DNA of 64,000 bases from Mycobacterium sp. 852002-51971_SCH5477799-a (lineage in GTDB: Bacteria > Actinomycetota > Actinomycetes > Mycobacteriales > Mycobacteriaceae): the NCBI RefSeq assembly GCF_001667145.1, contig NZ_LZIF01000005.1, positions 50,597 through 114,596 of the forward strand. The letters run 5' to 3'. The notes under the pieces were generated by a model. That model was not told the origin of the DNA and did no database searches. It was given only the letters and a program-made list of their open reading frames with translations. The stretch's first letter is position 1. Each line of letters opens with the position of its first letter. Made by a program: the position numbers and the translations under genes. Positions 18,107 to 27,997 of this stretch are shown piece after piece.

Positions 18107-19201
18107 ATGACGGATCCCGGAAAGAGCCCCGGACGCCACCAAGGCAGTCAGGGCATCACCTACGCTTCGGCCGGGGTGGACATTGAAGCCGGCGATCGCG
18201 CCGTCGAATTGTTCAAGCCGCTGGCGACAAAAGCTACCCGACCCGAGGTTCTGGGCGGCCTGGGCGGATTCGCCGGCCTGTTCGCCCTGCGCGGCGACTA
18301 CCGCGAGCCGCTGCTCGCGGCCTCCACCGATGGCGTCGGCACCAAGCTGGCGGTTGCCCAGGCGATGGACAAACACGACACCGTCGGGCTGGACCTGGTC
18401 GCGATGGTGGTCGACGACCTGGTGGTGTGTGGCGCCGAGCCGCTGTTCCTGCAGGACTACATCGCGGTGGGCCGCACGGTGCCGGAACGCTTGAGCGCCC
18501 TCGTCAGTGGCATCGCCGAGGGGTGTGTGCGGGCCGGTTGCGCGCTGCTGGGTGGCGAGACGGCCGAACACCCCGGTCTGATGGAACCGGACCACTACGA
18601 CATTTCGGCTACCGGAATCGGTGTCGTGGAGGCCGACGACGTGCTGGGCCCCGACCGGGTCAAGCCCGGTGACGTCATCATCGCGATGGGCTCTTCAGGG
18701 CTGCATTCCAACGGATATTCGCTGGCGCGCACGGTGCTGCTCGAGATCGACCGGATGAACCTCGAGGGCTATGTGGAGGAGTTCGGCCGCACCCTGGGTG
18801 AGGAATTGCTCGAACCCACCCGTATCTACGCCAAAGACTGCCTGGCGCTCGCGGCCGAAACCCACGTCCGCACCTTCTGCCACGTCACCGGCGGCGGGCT
18901 GGCAGGCAATCTGCAACGCGTCATTCCGCATGGTCTGGTCGCCGAGATGGACCGCGGCACCTGGACGCCCGCGCCCGTGTTCGCCATGATCGCCCAGCGC
19001 GGCCGGGTGACGCGCGAGGAGATGGAGAAGACGTTCAACATGGGCGTCGGCATGATCGCCGTCGTGGCTCCCGAAGACACCGACCGCGCGTTGGCCATCC
19101 TGACCGCACGACACTTGGACTGCTGGGTGCTGGGCACCGTCGGCAAAGGCGGAAAAGAGGGCCCGCGGGCCAAGATGGTGGGTCAACATCCCAGGTTCTA
19201 G
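18107..19201 (+). CDS. purM: Phosphoribosylformylglycinamidine cyclo-ligase (AIR synthetase)
   Basis: A 364-residue PurM that closes the imidazole ring of aminoimidazole ribonucleotide using ATP. Diagnostic parts are ITYASAGVDIEAGD at the N terminus, AASTDGVGTKLAVA (nucleotide-binding), VGLDLVAMVVDDLVVCGAEP, GGETAEHPG and MGSSGLHSNGYSLAR; HVTGGGLAGNLQRVIP and FNMGVGMIAVV close the C-terminal domain. Length matches the family. It is encoded 71 bases after purF in the same orientation and probably in the same operon. Confidence 0.97.
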   Translation: MTDPGKSPGRHQGSQGITYASAGVDIEAGDRAVELFKPLATKATRPEVLGGLGGFAGLFALRGDYREPLLAASTDGVGTKLAVAQAMDKHDTVGLDLVAMVVDDLVVCGAEPLFLQDYIAVGRTVPERLSALVSGIAEGCVRAGCALLGGETAEHPGLMEPDHYDISATGIGVVEADDVLGPDRVKPGDVIIAMGSSGLHSNGYSLARTVLLEIDRMNLEGYVEEFGRTLGEELLEPTRIYAKDCLALAAETHVRTFCHVTGGGLAGNLQRVIPHGLVAEMDRGTWTPAPVFAMIAQRGRVTREEMEKTFNMGVGMIAVVAPEDTDRALAILTARHLDCWVLGTVGKGGKEGPRAKMVGQHPRF

Positions 19202-19268
19202 GACGCGTGGGCTTCGGCAGAACTAACGCGGCGCCGGTGCACTACGCATCGGCGCCGGGGCGTTGGCT

Positions 19269-19454
19269 TTAGCGACGCCAGCTGTCCTGGTCGTCCCAGG
19301 ATTCGTCGGATCCGTCGCTGTCCAGTTCACTGGACTCGTCGGAACCCGATCCGGACAGCTCTTGCTGAAGCCGCTGGAAGTCGGTCTGCGGAGAACTGTA
19401 TTTGAGTTCTCGAGCAACCTTGGTCTGCTTTGCCTTAGCCCGGCCGCGGCCCAT
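19269..19454 (-). CDS. DUF3073 small protein
   Basis: A 61-residue protein with a basic N terminus (MGRGRAKAKQTKVARELKY), a middle YSSPQTDFQRLQQEL and a very acidic serine/aspartate-rich C terminus. This is the actinobacterial DUF3073 family, at the Rv0810c position. Function is unknown; the split charge suggests a nucleic-acid or protein-binding tail. It converges on purM with a 67-base gap. Confidence 0.85.
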   Translation of the reverse strand: MGRGRAKAKQTKVARELKYSSPQTDFQRLQQELSGSGSDESSELDSDGSDESWDDQDSWRR

Positions 19455-19601
19455 GGGGGAACCCCCTCGCGCAATAACGGAGCGGCCTAACGAGTAGGCG
19501 GCTCCGATCTCCTGGTGTCATATTGTCCTGCCAACCACTTTACCGTGCCCCGCCACCGGGCGTCGGCGCGCCCTGCTCGCTGTGGCGGACGTTACCGTTC
19601 A

Positions 19602-20696
19602 TTATCCCGCACCGCCCCGCAACCGTTCAACAGCTAACCGTCCGGCGCCGATCTGTTCCGTCGCGGGCAGGGAATCGGCATCGATCACCGCCGCTACCGA
19701 GGCCTCCGGTCCGGTCGCCAATTCCGTGTCGGCGGCCAGCCCGCGCTTGAGCAGCGCCAGCGCTATCGGCCCGAGATCGACGTGGTCGACGACGGTGCCG
19801 AGGCGGCCGACCGTGCGGCCGCCGGCCAGCACCGGATCACCCGTCGACGGCCGGTCCACCGACCCGTCGAGGTGCAGCAGCACCAGCATCCGGGGTGGCC
19901 TGCCCAAGTTGTGCACCCGCGCGACGGTCTCCTGCCCGCGATAGCAACCCTTGTCCAGGTGAACGGCTCCGGCGCCCGGACCACCGATCCATCCCACCTC
20001 GTGCGGAATCGTGCGCTCGTCGGTATCGACGCCGAGGCGGGGCCGCACGGCCGCGACCCGGTGAGCCTCGTACGCCCATACACCGCCGGGCCGGACCCCG
20101 GCTTGCGCCAGGCGATTTCGCCAGTCGTCCACCGCGGCGCGCGGAACGAGCAGGTCCAACTCGATTTGGCCGTCGCGGGTGCCACGCATTCGCCGCACGA
20201 AGCCGTCGCCCACGGGAACAGCGGTCAGCTCGGCCGGCAGCGCGTCCACGCCGAGCGCGTCAAGAACCGCCTGGTCAGCCAGCTTCGGGCCGAGCAACGA
20301 CAGCACCGCCAGATCGGCTTCGGCCGCAGTGACATCGGACCAGAACACCATCTTGCGCAGGTACCCCAGCAGCGGCTCAGCCCGCCACGGTTCGGTATCG
20401 AGGTAGGTCGTGCCGGCCAGCTCGGTCTGGACCCAGTGATCCTCGACGCGGCCCTGGCCGTCGAGGCTGAGGTTCTGTGTGCTGGCGCCGTCGGGAAGGT
20501 CGCTGACGAATTGCGTCGAGATGCTGTGCAACCAGGTCTGCCGGTCCTTGCCGGCCAGGGTGAGCACTCCGCGGTGCGAGCGGTCCACGAATATCGCGTC
20601 GGTGTCGGCCGCGCGCTGCTCGCCCAACGGATCGCCGTAATGCCAGACGGCACCGGCGTCGGGTCCGGTCTCGGGTGCGGGGACGGGGTGGGTCAC
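19602..20696 (-). CDS. YgfZ/GcvT-like folate-binding protein
   Basis: A 364-residue relative of the glycine cleavage T protein. HLDKGCYRGQETVARVHNLG contains the KGCYxGQE signature of YgfZ, which uses folate to support repair or assembly of certain iron-sulfur proteins. The N-terminal half holds FVDRSHRGVLTLAGKDRQTWLHS, the GcvT-like domain opening. It starts with GTG. It is divergent from the aminodeoxychorismate lyase gene across a 155-base region with a strong palindrome. Pairing of a folate-dependent protein with a folate-pathway enzyme is functionally sensible. Synteny: Rv0811c. Confidence 0.88.
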   Translation of the reverse strand: MTHPVPAPETGPDAGAVWHYGDPLGEQRAADTDAIFVDRSHRGVLTLAGKDRQTWLHSISTQFVSDLPDGASTQNLSLDGQGRVEDHWVQTELAGTTYLDTEPWRAEPLLGYLRKMVFWSDVTAAEADLAVLSLLGPKLADQAVLDALGVDALPAELTAVPVGDGFVRRMRGTRDGQIELDLLVPRAAVDDWRNRLAQAGVRPGGVWAYEAHRVAAVRPRLGVDTDERTIPHEVGWIGGPGAGAVHLDKGCYRGQETVARVHNLGRPPRMLVLLHLDGSVDRPSTGDPVLAGGRTVGRLGTVVDHVDLGPIALALLKRGLAADTELATGPEASVAAVIDADSLPATEQIGAGRLAVERLRGGAG

Positions 20697-20741
20697 GAGT
20701 CAACTCTACGGACGGGTCTACGAACGGGCGGGCGCTCCTCA

Positions 20742-20767
20742 CCAGTGTGAAGTTGGCTTCACACTGG
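20742..20767. repeat. Perfect 11-bp inverted repeat between divergent genes
   Basis: CCAGTGTGAAG and CTTCACACTGG are exact complements around a TTGG spacer. A diverged half-copy (GCCAGCTTCACG) follows at about 20781. The element is 46 bases from the ygfZ-like GTG and 85 bases from the aminodeoxychorismate lyase ATG, so it may be an operator for both or a hairpin/dispersed palindromic element. Confidence 0.6.
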
Positions 20768-20851
20768 ACGCCGAATGTGCGGCCAGCTTCACGTTCGCGG
20801 GGAGCGTCGTGCGCCGCACTCGCGGACCCCATTGGATTAGGCTTTCCGTCC

Positions 20852-21739
20852 ATGGCCGGTCAGACGGGTGTGATCGTCACCCTGGACGGCGAACTGCATT
20901 CGCCGGACGCGCCCCTGCTGTACGCCGACGACCTGGCAGCGGTCCGCGGTGACGGCGTCTTCGAGACGCTGTTGGTCCGCGACGGCAGAGCCTGTCTGAT
21001 CGAGCCGCATCTGCAGCGGCTGACGCAGTCGGCCGCCTTGATCGACCTGCCCCAGCCCGATCTGCCGCGATGGCGAAGCGCGATCGAGGTAGCCACCCGG
21101 CACTGGTGCGCCGGGGAGGCCGGCGAGGGAGCGATGCGGTTGATCTACAGCCGCGGTCGCGAGGGTGGTTCGATACCGACGGCCTACGTCATGGTCAACG
21201 CCGTCCCCGAACGGGTGACCGCGGTCCGCCGTGGCGGGCTGGCGGCGATCGCGCTCGACCGCGGGCTGCCCGCCACCGCAGTAGACGCGATGCCGTGGCT
21301 GCTGGCCGGAGCCAAAACCCTGTCCTACGCGATCAATATGGCGGCCCTGCGCCATGCCGCCCGCGAGGACGCCGGTGACGTGATCTTCGTCAGCACGGAC
21401 GGCTACATCCTGGAAGGCCCGCGCTCGACAGTGGTGATCGCCGCCGCCTCGGAGACGCCCGACGGCAATCCGTGCCTGGTGACACCGCCGCCGTGGTATC
21501 CGATCCTGCGCGGCACCACCCAGCAGGCGCTGTTCGAGGTGGCCAGGAACAAGGGCTATGACTGCGACTACCGGGCGCTGCGCGTCGCGGATCTGGATGC
21601 CGCCCAAGGTGTTTGGCTGATCTCGAGCATGACCTTGGCGGCCCGCGTGCATACCCTTGACGGCCGCCCGCTACGGCCCTCACCGATGGCGGCCGACTTC
21701 GCCGAACTGATCGACGCCGCCATCGTCAGCGATCGCTGA
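20852..21739 (+). CDS. pabC: Aminodeoxychorismate lyase (PLP fold type IV)
   Basis: A 295-residue fold-type IV PLP enzyme. YADDLAAVRGDGVFETLLV opens the domain, AGAKTLSYAINMAALRHA contains the PLP-binding lysine, and GYILEGPRSTVVI plus LRGTTQQAL are the cofactor phosphate-binding segments. The family includes branched-chain aminotransferases and aminodeoxychorismate lyase; position (Rv0812, reported as PabC) favours the lyase, which releases p-aminobenzoate for folate synthesis. The ATG at 20852 is chosen because the 59 residues of an upstream in-frame extension run through the palindrome and look non-coding. Confidence 0.85.
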   Translation: MAGQTGVIVTLDGELHSPDAPLLYADDLAAVRGDGVFETLLVRDGRACLIEPHLQRLTQSAALIDLPQPDLPRWRSAIEVATRHWCAGEAGEGAMRLIYSRGREGGSIPTAYVMVNAVPERVTAVRRGGLAAIALDRGLPATAVDAMPWLLAGAKTLSYAINMAALRHAAREDAGDVIFVSTDGYILEGPRSTVVIAAASETPDGNPCLVTPPPWYPILRGTTQQALFEVARNKGYDCDYRALRVADLDAAQGVWLISSMTLAARVHTLDGRPLRPSPMAADFAELIDAAIVSDR

Positions 21740-21780
21740 GCGCTGAATTCTGTTGTCGGCTGGCTGATTTGCCGGTACGG

Positions 21781-21965
21781 TCGGTCGTACACAAGAAGGG
21801 AGGTGGTCCGCGAAATTGATAGCTTCATGGACATGTGAGGTGGCTGCGCGCTAGCAGCAGTGGCTCGGAAGAGCTGGCGTCAAAGCCGCGCTAGCGAATT
21901 CCCCGCAGTCACCCGGCCCCCGAGCTTCCGGTTTTTGTCCGACCAGGAATACGGCTCGGGGGCCG
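21781..21965 (+). other. Candidate structured RNA or sORF-bearing region
   Basis: Between aminodeoxychorismate lyase and the convergent nitrobindin gene there is no long reading frame, yet the region looks organised. AAGGGAGGTGG at about 21796 resembles a strong ribosome binding site, with a possible 11-codon frame from GTG 21803 to TGA 21838. A 12-bp perfect stem follows: CGGCCCCCGAGC (21914-21925) pairs with GCTCGGGGGCCG (21954-21965), with a loop that includes GTTTTTGTCC. Another small stem, GCTGC/GCAGC, lies at about 21844. It could be a conserved 3' UTR element, a small RNA or a relic leader. I cannot name an RNA family. Confidence 0.4.
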
Positions 21966-22000
21966 CTCCATATCTGGAGGGCGTACGTGACATCGCGCTA

Positions 22001-22666
22001 CTAGCCGACGAAGCGGGACAGCCGCGCCGAGAGATGCGGCACCAAACCGCCGTCGGCGTCCACCCGCTCCTCGACGTAGGCCAGGTCACCGCCCTCGACG
22101 ATGCCGTAGAGGCGTTTGGCGCCGCCGACCAGCACGCCCGACCTGCTGCGGGCCAGCGCGTCGGTGACCAGTTCCCACGACGACTGGGTCAGGGGGCGGC
22201 CATAGAACAGTTCGACGTAGCCCGCCGAATGGGCCAACAGCAGTTCGATCGCGTGGGATTCAGTGGGGTCGTCGGGATCGGTGACGAAACGCCAGAAGCC
22301 GGTCTCACGCAAGCCGCGTTCTTGGTACTCGCCCGTCTCGCTGAGCCGCCAGGAGCGGGCTTCCCAGTTCAGATAGTCGCCGCCGTCGTGCGACACCACG
22401 ATCTGCTGGCCGAACCGGTAGTCACCGTCGTGCCCACGGCCTTCGCCTTCGCCCCGCCACACGCCGACCAGCGGCAGCAGCGCCAGCAAGGCATCGCTCA
22501 GATTCGCACCTTCGCGCAGGTTCGCGGTGTCGGTGGGTAGGGGCAGGTCATCGTAGGACGGGATGTTGCGGCCGGCGGTCAGCTTCGCGCGCTCAGCGGC
22601 GGCGGCCACCGCCCGGTCACCGGAGCCGGCGGAACTCACCGGTTCGTCGGGGGTCACCTGCGCCAC
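22001..22666 (-). CDS. Nitrobindin-like heme-binding beta-barrel protein
   Basis: A 221-residue protein of the nitrobindin (THAP4/FABP-like) family. [21 protein letters not shown] contains the GxWxGxGxG motif that begins the ten-stranded barrel, and the C-terminal segment [23 protein letters not shown] holds the histidine expected to ligate ferric heme. Such proteins bind NO or scavenge peroxynitrite. A 50-residue N-terminal extension rich in Ala and Arg precedes the barrel. Position matches Rv0813c. It lies at the 3' end of the sulfur-transfer gene run. Confidence 0.85.
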   Translation of the reverse strand: MAQVTPDEPVSSAGSGDRAVAAAAERAKLTAGRNIPSYDDLPLPTDTANLREGANLSDALLALLPLVGVWRGEGEGRGHDGDYRFGQQIVVSHDGGDYLNWEARSWRLSETGEYQERGLRETGFWRFVTDPDDPTESHAIELLLAHSAGYVELFYGRPLTQSSWELVTDALARSRSGVLVGGAKRLYGIVEGGDLAYVEERVDADGGLVPHLSARLSRFVG

Positions 22667-22706
22667 TCCTCCCCATCGCTGCGCTCTGGATCGTCGCCGG
22701 CGGGGG

Positions 22707-22805
22707 TCACGACTCGTCGGTGATCAGCCGATAGAGGGTGTACAGGGCGAACCATGAAATCACCACGACCGCCACAACCAGCATGATCTCGAAGAACAGC
22801 ACCAC
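22707..22805 (-). CDS. Possible 32-residue single-pass membrane peptide
   Basis: A short frame between sseC2 and the nitrobindin gene encodes 32 residues, starting with two tandem GTG codons and containing [19 protein letters not shown], an obvious transmembrane helix, then a polar tail ending TDES. It is in the same direction as its neighbours, with gaps of 51 and 40 bases. No clear Shine-Dalgarno sequence is seen. The residue pattern is protein-like, but the size makes this tentative. Confidence 0.5.
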   Translation of the reverse strand: MVLFFEIMLVVAVVVISWFALYTLYRLITDES

Positions 22806-22856
22806 GGGGACAAGTCTATTCGTCCCGCGGCGTCCCCGTCGGGGACGGCTGGCGGG

Positions 22857-23159
22857 TCAGGCGATCTTGACGTCGACCTCGTGGATGCCCGCACCGGACG
22901 GCGCCACCACGGCGTCGCCGTTGCCGGCCTTCGACAGGGCGCGCAGGGTCCAGGATCCCGGTGCGGCGAAGAACCGGAAGTCACCGGTGGCCGAGGCCAC
23001 CACCTCGGCGGTGAACTCGTCGGAGGAGTCCAGCAAGCGGACGAACGCGCCACCCACTGCCTGACCCTCGCCGTCCACGACGCGACCGGTGATCACCGTT
23101 TCCTTCTCCAGGTCGACGCTGGCGGGCAACGTCAGTCCTTGTTTCGGTGCAGAGCACAT
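22857..23159 (-). CDS. sseC2: DUF1416 protein, sulfur-metabolism partner
   Basis: A 100-residue protein of the DUF1416 family starting MCSAPKQGLTLP. It has an immunoglobulin-like beta fold pattern: VITGRVVDGEGQAVGGAFVRLLD followed by FRFFAAPGSWTLRAL. In mycobacteria it is always found directly after the thiosulfate sulfurtransferase gene; here its ATG is one base past the cysA2 stop, so the pair is translationally coupled. A conserved cysteine at position 2 may take part in sulfur handling, but the function is unproven. Confidence 0.88.
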   Translation of the reverse strand: MCSAPKQGLTLPASVDLEKETVITGRVVDGEGQAVGGAFVRLLDSSDEFTAEVVASATGDFRFFAAPGSWTLRALSKAGNGDAVVAPSGAGIHEVDVKIA

Positions 23160-23160
23160 A

Positions 23161-23994
23161 TCAGCTTCCCAACTCGATCGGGGCACCCACCAGGGAGCCG
23201 TATTCCGTCCAACTGCCGTCGTAGTTCTTCACATTCCGATGCCCGAGCAATTCATAAAGAACGAACCAGGTGTGCGACGAGCGCTCGCCGATGCGGCAGT
23301 AGGCGATCGTTTCCTTGCTGCCGTCCAGGCCGGCGCCGGCGTAGAGCTTGGCCAGCTCTTCGTCGGACTTGAAGGTGCCGTCCTCGTTCGCGGCCTTGCT
23401 CCACGGCACGTTGATGGCGCCGGGGATGTGACCGGGCCGCTGGCTTTGCTCCTGCGGCAGGTGCGCGGGCGCCAGAATCTTGCCCGAGAACTCGTCGGGG
23501 GACCGCACGTCAACCAGGTTCTTGACGTTGATGGCCGCGAGCACGTCATCGCGGAACGCCCGGATGCTGTTGTCCGGCGCGGCAGCGGTGTACGACGTCG
23601 CCGCCCTGCTGACGGGGTCGCTGGACAGCGCGCGTCCGTCGAGCTCCCACTTCTTGCGACCGCCGTCGAGGAGCTTGACCTTCTCATGGCCGTACAGCTT
23701 GAAATACCAGTAGGCGTAGGCGGCGAACCAGTTGTTGTTGCCGCCGTACAGGATCACCGTGTCGTCATTGGAAATTCCCCGCTCGCTGAGCAGCTTGGAG
23801 AACTGCTGAGCGTCGACGAAGTCGCGTTTGACGGGGTCCTGCAAGTCGGAGCGCCAGTCCAGCTTGATCGCGCCGGGGAGGTGGCCGGCATCGTAAGCGC
23901 TGGTGTCTTCGTCGACTTCGACGAAGACGACGCCTGACGCGTCGAGATTGCTCTCAGCCCAGTCGGTGGAGACCAGGACGTCGGAGCGTGCCAT
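23161..23994 (-). CDS. cysA2: Thiosulfate sulfurtransferase (rhodanese)
   Basis: A 277-residue tandem-rhodanese protein. The first domain (about 1-125) is structural; the second carries the catalytic Cys233 in AYCRIGERSSH, the persulfide-forming loop. CRIGER rather than CRxGxT is the form typical of the actinobacterial CysA2/SseA group. The enzyme transfers sulfane sulfur from thiosulfate to acceptors such as cyanide or thiols. It lies between DUF4395 and DUF1416 genes in a run preceded by a poly-cysteine leader, implying control by cysteine supply. Confidence 0.93.
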   Translation of the reverse strand: MARSDVLVSTDWAESNLDASGVVFVEVDEDTSAYDAGHLPGAIKLDWRSDLQDPVKRDFVDAQQFSKLLSERGISNDDTVILYGGNNNWFAAYAYWYFKLYGHEKVKLLDGGRKKWELDGRALSSDPVSRAATSYTAAAPDNSIRAFRDDVLAAINVKNLVDVRSPDEFSGKILAPAHLPQEQSQRPGHIPGAINVPWSKAANEDGTFKSDEELAKLYAGAGLDGSKETIAYCRIGERSSHTWFVLYELLGHRNVKNYDGSWTEYGSLVGAPIELGS

Positions 23995-24030
23995 GGAGTG
24001 GATCCTTTCAATCGCTTTTGTTACAGCAGG

Positions 24031-24501
24031 TCAGGTGGGACGCGCGGGGCGTCGGAAACGGGCCACCAGCGGATAGAGCTGGCAGCCCAGGCAGATGCCG
24101 AAGGCCGCATTGAGGAACGCGGCCGCCAGGGCGGCCGCGGTGGCGATGACGCCGAACAGGACGGCGCCGGTCGCGAACCCGACCGTTCCCAGCACCGCGA
24201 AGATCAATCCGACGACTTGGGCGAACTTCAACGGCGCGGTCGGTTCGCGATCTTGGACCGGGCCTAGCCGCCGCGCGACGACGGTGGCGAAGATTCGGCC
24301 GTACGGATGCTTGCGCGGTCCCCCGACCGCGCCGATGGCGAAGATGACGGCCTGGACGGCCAGAATCACCGCGGCGACCAGCGGATTCACCGCCGACACG
24401 ACCAGCGCCAGCACCAAGACTGCGGTGGTGACCCAGGCGGCGAATCGCGGTCCGCGCACGTCGACCAGGTCCGGCTGCGTGGTGGTGGTGTTGTTTGGCA
24501 A
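24031..24501 (-). CDS. DUF4395 membrane protein
   Basis: A 156-residue protein with four hydrophobic helices (for example AAWVTTAVLVLALVVSAV and AVILAVQAVIFAIGAVGG) and a CLGCQLY motif near the C terminus, the conserved CxxC of DUF4395. The TTG start has GAGGAGT six bases upstream. It is the first gene of the cysA2-sseC2 operon, lying 103 bases after the poly-cysteine leader peptide. In M. smegmatis the corresponding gene is under cysteine-responsive attenuation. A role in moving or oxidising sulfur species across the membrane is plausible but unproven. Confidence 0.85.
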   Translation of the reverse strand: MPNNTTTTQPDLVDVRGPRFAAWVTTAVLVLALVVSAVNPLVAAVILAVQAVIFAIGAVGGPRKHPYGRIFATVVARRLGPVQDREPTAPLKFAQVVGLIFAVLGTVGFATGAVLFGVIATAAALAAAFLNAAFGICLGCQLYPLVARFRRPARPT

Positions 24502-24604
24502 GGACTACTCCTCGATACCTTCGTTGCTGACGGAGACGACGAATGGAGACGTGCCACGGTCTGGATTCCGGGCCGCTCCGAGTGCTACGCGAAAGCGCGG
24601 CTAC

Positions 24605-24673
24605 TCAGCAGCAACAGCAACAACAACAGCCCGCGGTGCGGCACAGCTCAACTGCGCGACGCTCGGTGAGCAT
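24605..24673 (-). CDS. Poly-cysteine leader peptide (cysteine attenuator)
   Basis: A 22-codon frame reads MLTERRAVELCRTAG followed by seven consecutive cysteine codons (a mix of TGT and TGC) and TGA. It sits 103 bases upstream of the DUF4395-cysA2-sseC2 run, in the same direction. Mycobacterial poly-cysteine short ORFs at this very locus are known to act as cysteine-responsive attenuators: when charged Cys-tRNA is low, ribosomes stall on the cysteine run and expose downstream translation signals. Such ORFs are often leaderless. The 103-base interval contains GC-rich complementary stretches, e.g. CCGCGC/GCGCGG-like segments, as needed for alternative folding. Confidence 0.88.
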   Translation of the reverse strand: MLTERRAVELCRTAGCCCCCCC

Positions 24674-24723
24674 GGGCTCGAGGCGGGCTGACACGTCGGT
24701 CAGCTTACCCAATGACACCGTGG

Positions 24724-25143
24724 TCAAGCCAACAGCGGTTTCAGCGCGGACGCCAGGTCGGCGGCGTTGGGCACTCCGGACGTGCGGTATCGCTGCCTGC
24801 CGTCGACGTCGAAGATCAACGTGGTGGGCAGGGACAGGACCGAAAACCGGCGCGCGGTCTCCGGATTTGCGTCCAGGTCGACCTCGACGTGCGCCACATC
24901 GGTCAGGTCGTCGCAGACCTGCTCGACGACCCGGCGGACCCGGTCGCAAGGTCCGCACCACGGCGCGCTGAAATGCACCACCGTCGGTCCGCTGCGGGAA
25001 AGCCCCAGGGCCGCGATGTCGGCGTCGCTGCCCTGCTCCGGCTGGGCGTCGACTTCCCGGATTCGTCCGGAGCGCCGGGTCAACAACCACCCGGCCAGGG
25101 TTGCCGCGGCAAGCACCGCGACGGTCACGACGATGACGGTCAT
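24724..25143 (-). CDS. thiX: Membrane-anchored thioredoxin-like protein
   Basis: A 139-residue protein with an N-terminal helix (VIVVTVAVLAAATLAGWLL) and a thioredoxin domain with the active-site FSAPWCGPCDRV and the cis-proline loop LSLPTTLIF. The catalytic CGPC pair is intact. It is probably anchored to the inner membrane with the domain in the cytosol or periplasm; topology is not certain. The ATG overlaps the lmeA stop by four bases. Position matches Rv0816c. Proximity to the cysA2 operon fits thiol redox work. Confidence 0.88.
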   Translation of the reverse strand: MTVIVVTVAVLAAATLAGWLLTRRSGRIREVDAQPEQGSDADIAALGLSRSGPTVVHFSAPWCGPCDRVRRVVEQVCDDLTDVAHVEVDLDANPETARRFSVLSLPTTLIFDVDGRQRYRTSGVPNAADLASALKPLLA

Positions 25144-25952
25144 GACTGCTTGAACCCGTCAAGGGTCACGGTTACTCCACGGGCGATGCCTTCGATGATG
25201 ACGTCGGAGCCCCGGGCCCCCTCGGCGGTCGGCGCGACGCCGAAGGGCAGCCGCTGATTGGGCAGCCTTCCGCTGAAGGCATGCAGCACCGAGTCCTGTT
25301 TGTCCGCGGGCACCGTCTGGCTGGCCGTGTCCGACCCGGCGAGGACGCCGGTCGGGGTGAACACCAACGTCGCCGGGTCATCCGGGGCGATGGAAAGGTC
25401 GACCGAGACGCTGACCCGTCGATCGAAGCCCGCCGATTTGGGTGTCCCGGTGAACACGAGCCCGTGGCTGTCCGAGATGCCCGACGCAGTGACACCGCCG
25501 GTGGAGGTATTGGTTTCCTTGGGTGGTGCCTCGACCATCAGGTCGCTGATGCCCATGAACCGGCCCAGGTGGGTCGAGTCGATGATGATCCGGCTCTCCA
25601 GCTTGCCCACCGCGAGCTTCGCGTCGGGGCTGATCAGCCACGACGCCTGGGCGAGATTCACCGAGTACATCGTGGCTTCCAGCGTGGCCCTGCCGGTCCT
25701 CGCGTGGTCGACGGCGTTGGCCTTGATCTCCACCTGGCTGTAGTTGCCGCGCATCGCTTCCGGAATGAAGGGAAACGCCACGATGGCCACGAACGGGTCG
25801 GTGCCCAGCTTGGTCGCCTTACGGACGCTGGACGACAGCCGGTATTCGGCATAGATGCTGGTCCCATAGTCGACGCCGATGGCGCCGAGGGCGAGGACCG
25901 CAACCAGGATCGCCGTCACGGTTCCAGCAATCAGCACCTTGCGCACCCGCAT
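25140..25952 (-). CDS. lmeA: DUF2993 periplasmic lipid-binding protein LmeA
   Basis: A 270-residue protein starting MRVRKVLIAGTVTAILVAVLALGAIGVDYG (basic n-region, then one long hydrophobic segment), followed by a DUF2993 domain. The start was set to reproduce the 270-residue length of Rv0817c, known as LmeA, a phosphoinositide-binding protein needed for mannan elongation of lipomannan; the 19 residues upstream in frame are proline/arginine-rich and probably untranslated. Conserved features include GNYSQVEIKANAVDH and VEAPPKE. It heads the run that continues to thiX with a four-base overlap and is divergent from glnR. Confidence 0.85.
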   Translation of the reverse strand: MRVRKVLIAGTVTAILVAVLALGAIGVDYGTSIYAEYRLSSSVRKATKLGTDPFVAIVAFPFIPEAMRGNYSQVEIKANAVDHARTGRATLEATMYSVNLAQASWLISPDAKLAVGKLESRIIIDSTHLGRFMGISDLMVEAPPKETNTSTGGVTASGISDSHGLVFTGTPKSAGFDRRVSVSVDLSIAPDDPATLVFTPTGVLAGSDTASQTVPADKQDSVLHAFSGRLPNQRLPFGVAPTAEGARGSDVIIEGIARGVTVTLDGFKQS

Positions 25953-26129
25953 ATTGTGGCGTAACACCGCAGGGCCCCTGCGCGCCGGACCTCTGGTGGC
26001 GGGGCTCACACTGGATCGTCCACCACGCGAAAAACCCAGGTGACACGTTATCGTTATACGACCTGGTAACCGTCGCTTAATGGCGTTGTGAATTTGGGAG
26101 ATGCCGTTCCCCCGAGTTGGAGGGGCTAG

Positions 26130-27835
<1,706 letters not shown>

Positions 27836-27997
27836 CCGCGGGTACGAGCTTCAACCCGGATCGCTAATCTGGTCCTGGCCACCGAGACGTTGCTGCGGGC
27901 CGCGTCGGCGCGAATTTCGCCGGCGCTTGGCAACCTCACACGGGAGATGGCCAGCGGCGCCCACATGCGTCCGGAAAGTGTCAGGAAAGCGAGATCG

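Noticed and set aside
24605..25162. 185-codon frame ending in the poly-cysteine run
   Set aside because: Only its last 22 codons are credible; the rest overlaps thiX in another frame with Arg/Gly-rich shadow composition.
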